From the NCBI RefSeq assembly GCF_014529945.1, contig NZ_JACVFB010000005.1, positions 620,001 through 684,000 on the forward strand: a stretch of 64,000 bases of DNA, given 5' to 3'. The notes under the pieces are model-generated. The model had not been told where the DNA came from. It made no database searches and saw nothing but the letters and a program-made list of their open reading frames with translations. Each line of letters starts with the position of its first letter. The stretch's first letter is position 1. The DNA is from Chitinophaga varians (GTDB taxonomy: Bacteria; Bacteroidota; Bacteroidia; Chitinophagales; Chitinophagaceae). Below, one piece after another: positions 63,004 through 64,000 of the stretch. The position numbers and the translations under genes are program-made.

Positions 63004-63672
63004 ATGTTAAGATTAATGTTATTTTGCTGTTCTTTTTTTTATCATCACAAAACCGCAGATACCCTTATGGTCCCATATTCTTTCCTGGCGCTGGGTGACA
63101 GCTATACTATCGGTGAAAGCGTAGCGGAAACGGAGCGTTTCCCGGCGCAGACCGTTCAGTTGCTCCGGGCCAAAGGCATCACGATCAATGACGCTAAAAT
63201 AGTGGCGACCACCGGCTGGACAACAGACGAACTGGAGAAGGGGATCCGGGAGGCCCGTATTACCGGTACTTTCGACCTGGTGACATTGCTCATTGGCGTG
63301 AATAACCAGTACCGTGGCCGTAGCCTGGAGGAATACAAGGCACAGTTTACCCAACTGCTGCAGCAGGCCATTGATTTTGCCGGTCACCGCCCGTCACATG
63401 TGGTGGTGCTTTCCATCCCCGACTGGGGTGTGACGCCTTTTGCGGCAGACCGTGACCAGGCCGCCATTGCCCGGGAAATAGATGCTTTTAATGCTGTCAA
63501 TAAAACCATTGCGGCCGGGCTGGGTGCCCACTGGCTGGACATTACCCCCTATACGCGCGAAGCTGCGCAGGATGCCTCCCTGGTGGCTACCGATGGTCTG
63601 CATCCTTCCGGGAAAGACTATGCCCGCTGGGCCGCAGATCTGGCGAAGCTGTCTGCAGTGATACTGCGTTGA
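63004..63672 (+). CDS. SGNH/GDSL hydrolase
   Basis: About 222 residues with an SGNH-hydrolase signature: FLALGDSYTIGESV (catalytic Ser, block I), LLIGVNNQYRG (block III Asn), and ATDGLHPSGKDYARWAA (block V Asp and His). The N-terminus has a hydrophobic run (LRLMLFCCSFFYHH) if ATG 63004 is used; MVPYSFLALGDS at 63067 is a plausible shorter cytoplasmic start. Such enzymes are esterases or lipases. The substrate is unknown. The next gene begins 43 bases downstream. Confidence 0.85.
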   Translation: MLRLMLFCCSFFYHHKTADTLMVPYSFLALGDSYTIGESVAETERFPAQTVQLLRAKGITINDAKIVATTGWTTDELEKGIREARITGTFDLVTLLIGVNNQYRGRSLEEYKAQFTQLLQQAIDFAGHRPSHVVVLSIPDWGVTPFAADRDQAAIAREIDAFNAVNKTIAAGLGAHWLDITPYTREAAQDASLVATDGLHPSGKDYARWAADLAKLSAVILR

Positions 63673-63715
63673 GCAAAAAATATCCTATATTCATATCTAA
63701 CTGAAAACCTACTCT

Positions 63716-64000
63716 ATGGAAAGCCATATCGTTAAAGTATTATCGGTAACCCCTGTCACGCACAACGTAAGACGCTATAAGGTAGAAAAACCTGAAGGAT
63801 ACACGTTTGTCCCCGGTCAGGCTACAGAAGTGGCCGTGAACAAGCCCGGATGGGAAGATGAACGCCGTCCCTTTACCTTTACCAGCCTGAATGAATGGGA
63901 CCACCTGGAATTCACCATCAAAAGCTATCCCGATCATCACAGCGTAACCGACCTGCTGGGGCATATTCAGCCGGGCGACAGCCTTATCCTGCACGACGTC
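63716..64000 (+). CDS. ferredoxin-NADP reductase-like flavoprotein, 5' part
   Basis: The first 95 codons, cut by the right window edge. The start (ESHIVKVLSVTPVTHNVRRY) and the FAD-binding motif RRPFTFTSLNE are typical of the FAD-binding domain of ferredoxin/flavodoxin reductase-like proteins; GYTFVPGQATEVAVNKPGWE is the preceding loop. The NAD(P) domain is beyond the window. It probably belongs to a transcription unit with the GDSL hydrolase upstream. Confidence 0.75.
   Translation, partial: MESHIVKVLSVTPVTHNVRRYKVEKPEGYTFVPGQATEVAVNKPGWEDERRPFTFTSLNEWDHLEFTIKSYPDHHSVTDLLGHIQPGDSLILHDV

Overview
The window reads as chromosomal DNA of a Bacteroidota bacterium, most likely Chitinophagaceae and close to Chitinophaga. 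Supporting signs are a TonB receptor with an STN domain beside a FecR/ECF sigma pair, a type IX secretion cargo protein, a PorW/SprE-like protein, a HYC_CC_PP-like protein, a two-domain rhomboid, and promoters of the Bacteroidota type (TTG-N19-TAnnTTTG). There are no obvious Shine-Dalgarno sequences. I see no prophage, insertion sequence, CRISPR array or rRNA. The organism assignment is inference from gene content, not from a database search.

Layout. 1-6400 (minus strand) is a cell-surface signalling locus: ECF sigma factor, FecR anti-sigma factor, a large TonB-dependent receptor and two related lipoproteins, the last cut by the window edge. 6440-6800 holds two very small ORFs with their own terminator. 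7237-7454 has tRNA-Tyr and tRNA-Asp. 7600-13900 carries accA, dapA, rnz, a STAS protein and clpC. 14556-19868 is a run of three secreted proteins, two resembling tail fibres and one with a T9SS sorting tail. 19943-28720 carries cmk, a candidate structured RNA, a TPR histidine kinase with its LytTR regulator, ispH, a rhomboid protease and rpsA.

28893-36500 includes a cyclase-family hydrolase, a HAD phosphatase and an assimilatory sulfite reductase/siroheme operon. That operon is preceded by a 25-codon leader ORF with three consecutive Cys codons and a terminator, which has the layout of a cysteine-sensing attenuator and is the most interesting finding here. DUF488, HD-domain and thioesterase genes follow. 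36826-52389 carries pyrG, yidC, an M28 peptidase, a SprT/AtpI-like/AtpZ/bactofilin group, a PorW/SprE-like gene, a class A penicillin-binding protein, a thioredoxin-fold protein and sucC. 52505-58000 has a purine nucleoside phosphorylase and porin pair, then a four-gene metal-handling group (HYC_CC_PP, HMA, outer-membrane protein, HMA-AraC). 58072-64000 has a 23-residue Cys-Cys microprotein ORF, an L,D-transpeptidase, two different isocitrate dehydrogenases in tandem, a GDSL hydrolase and the start of a ferredoxin-NADP reductase-like gene.

A recurring feature is long AT-rich inverted repeats at gene 3' ends, several sharing the same arm sequence. They probably act as bidirectional terminators or are dispersed palindromic repeats. 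How the genes work together: the sigma/FecR/TonB set should sense and import one extracellular substrate; sulfite reductase and siroheme enzymes form one cofactor-matched unit; the HMA/HYC genes look like a self-regulated copper-type stress unit. Most other genes are core housekeeping genes in short transcription units.
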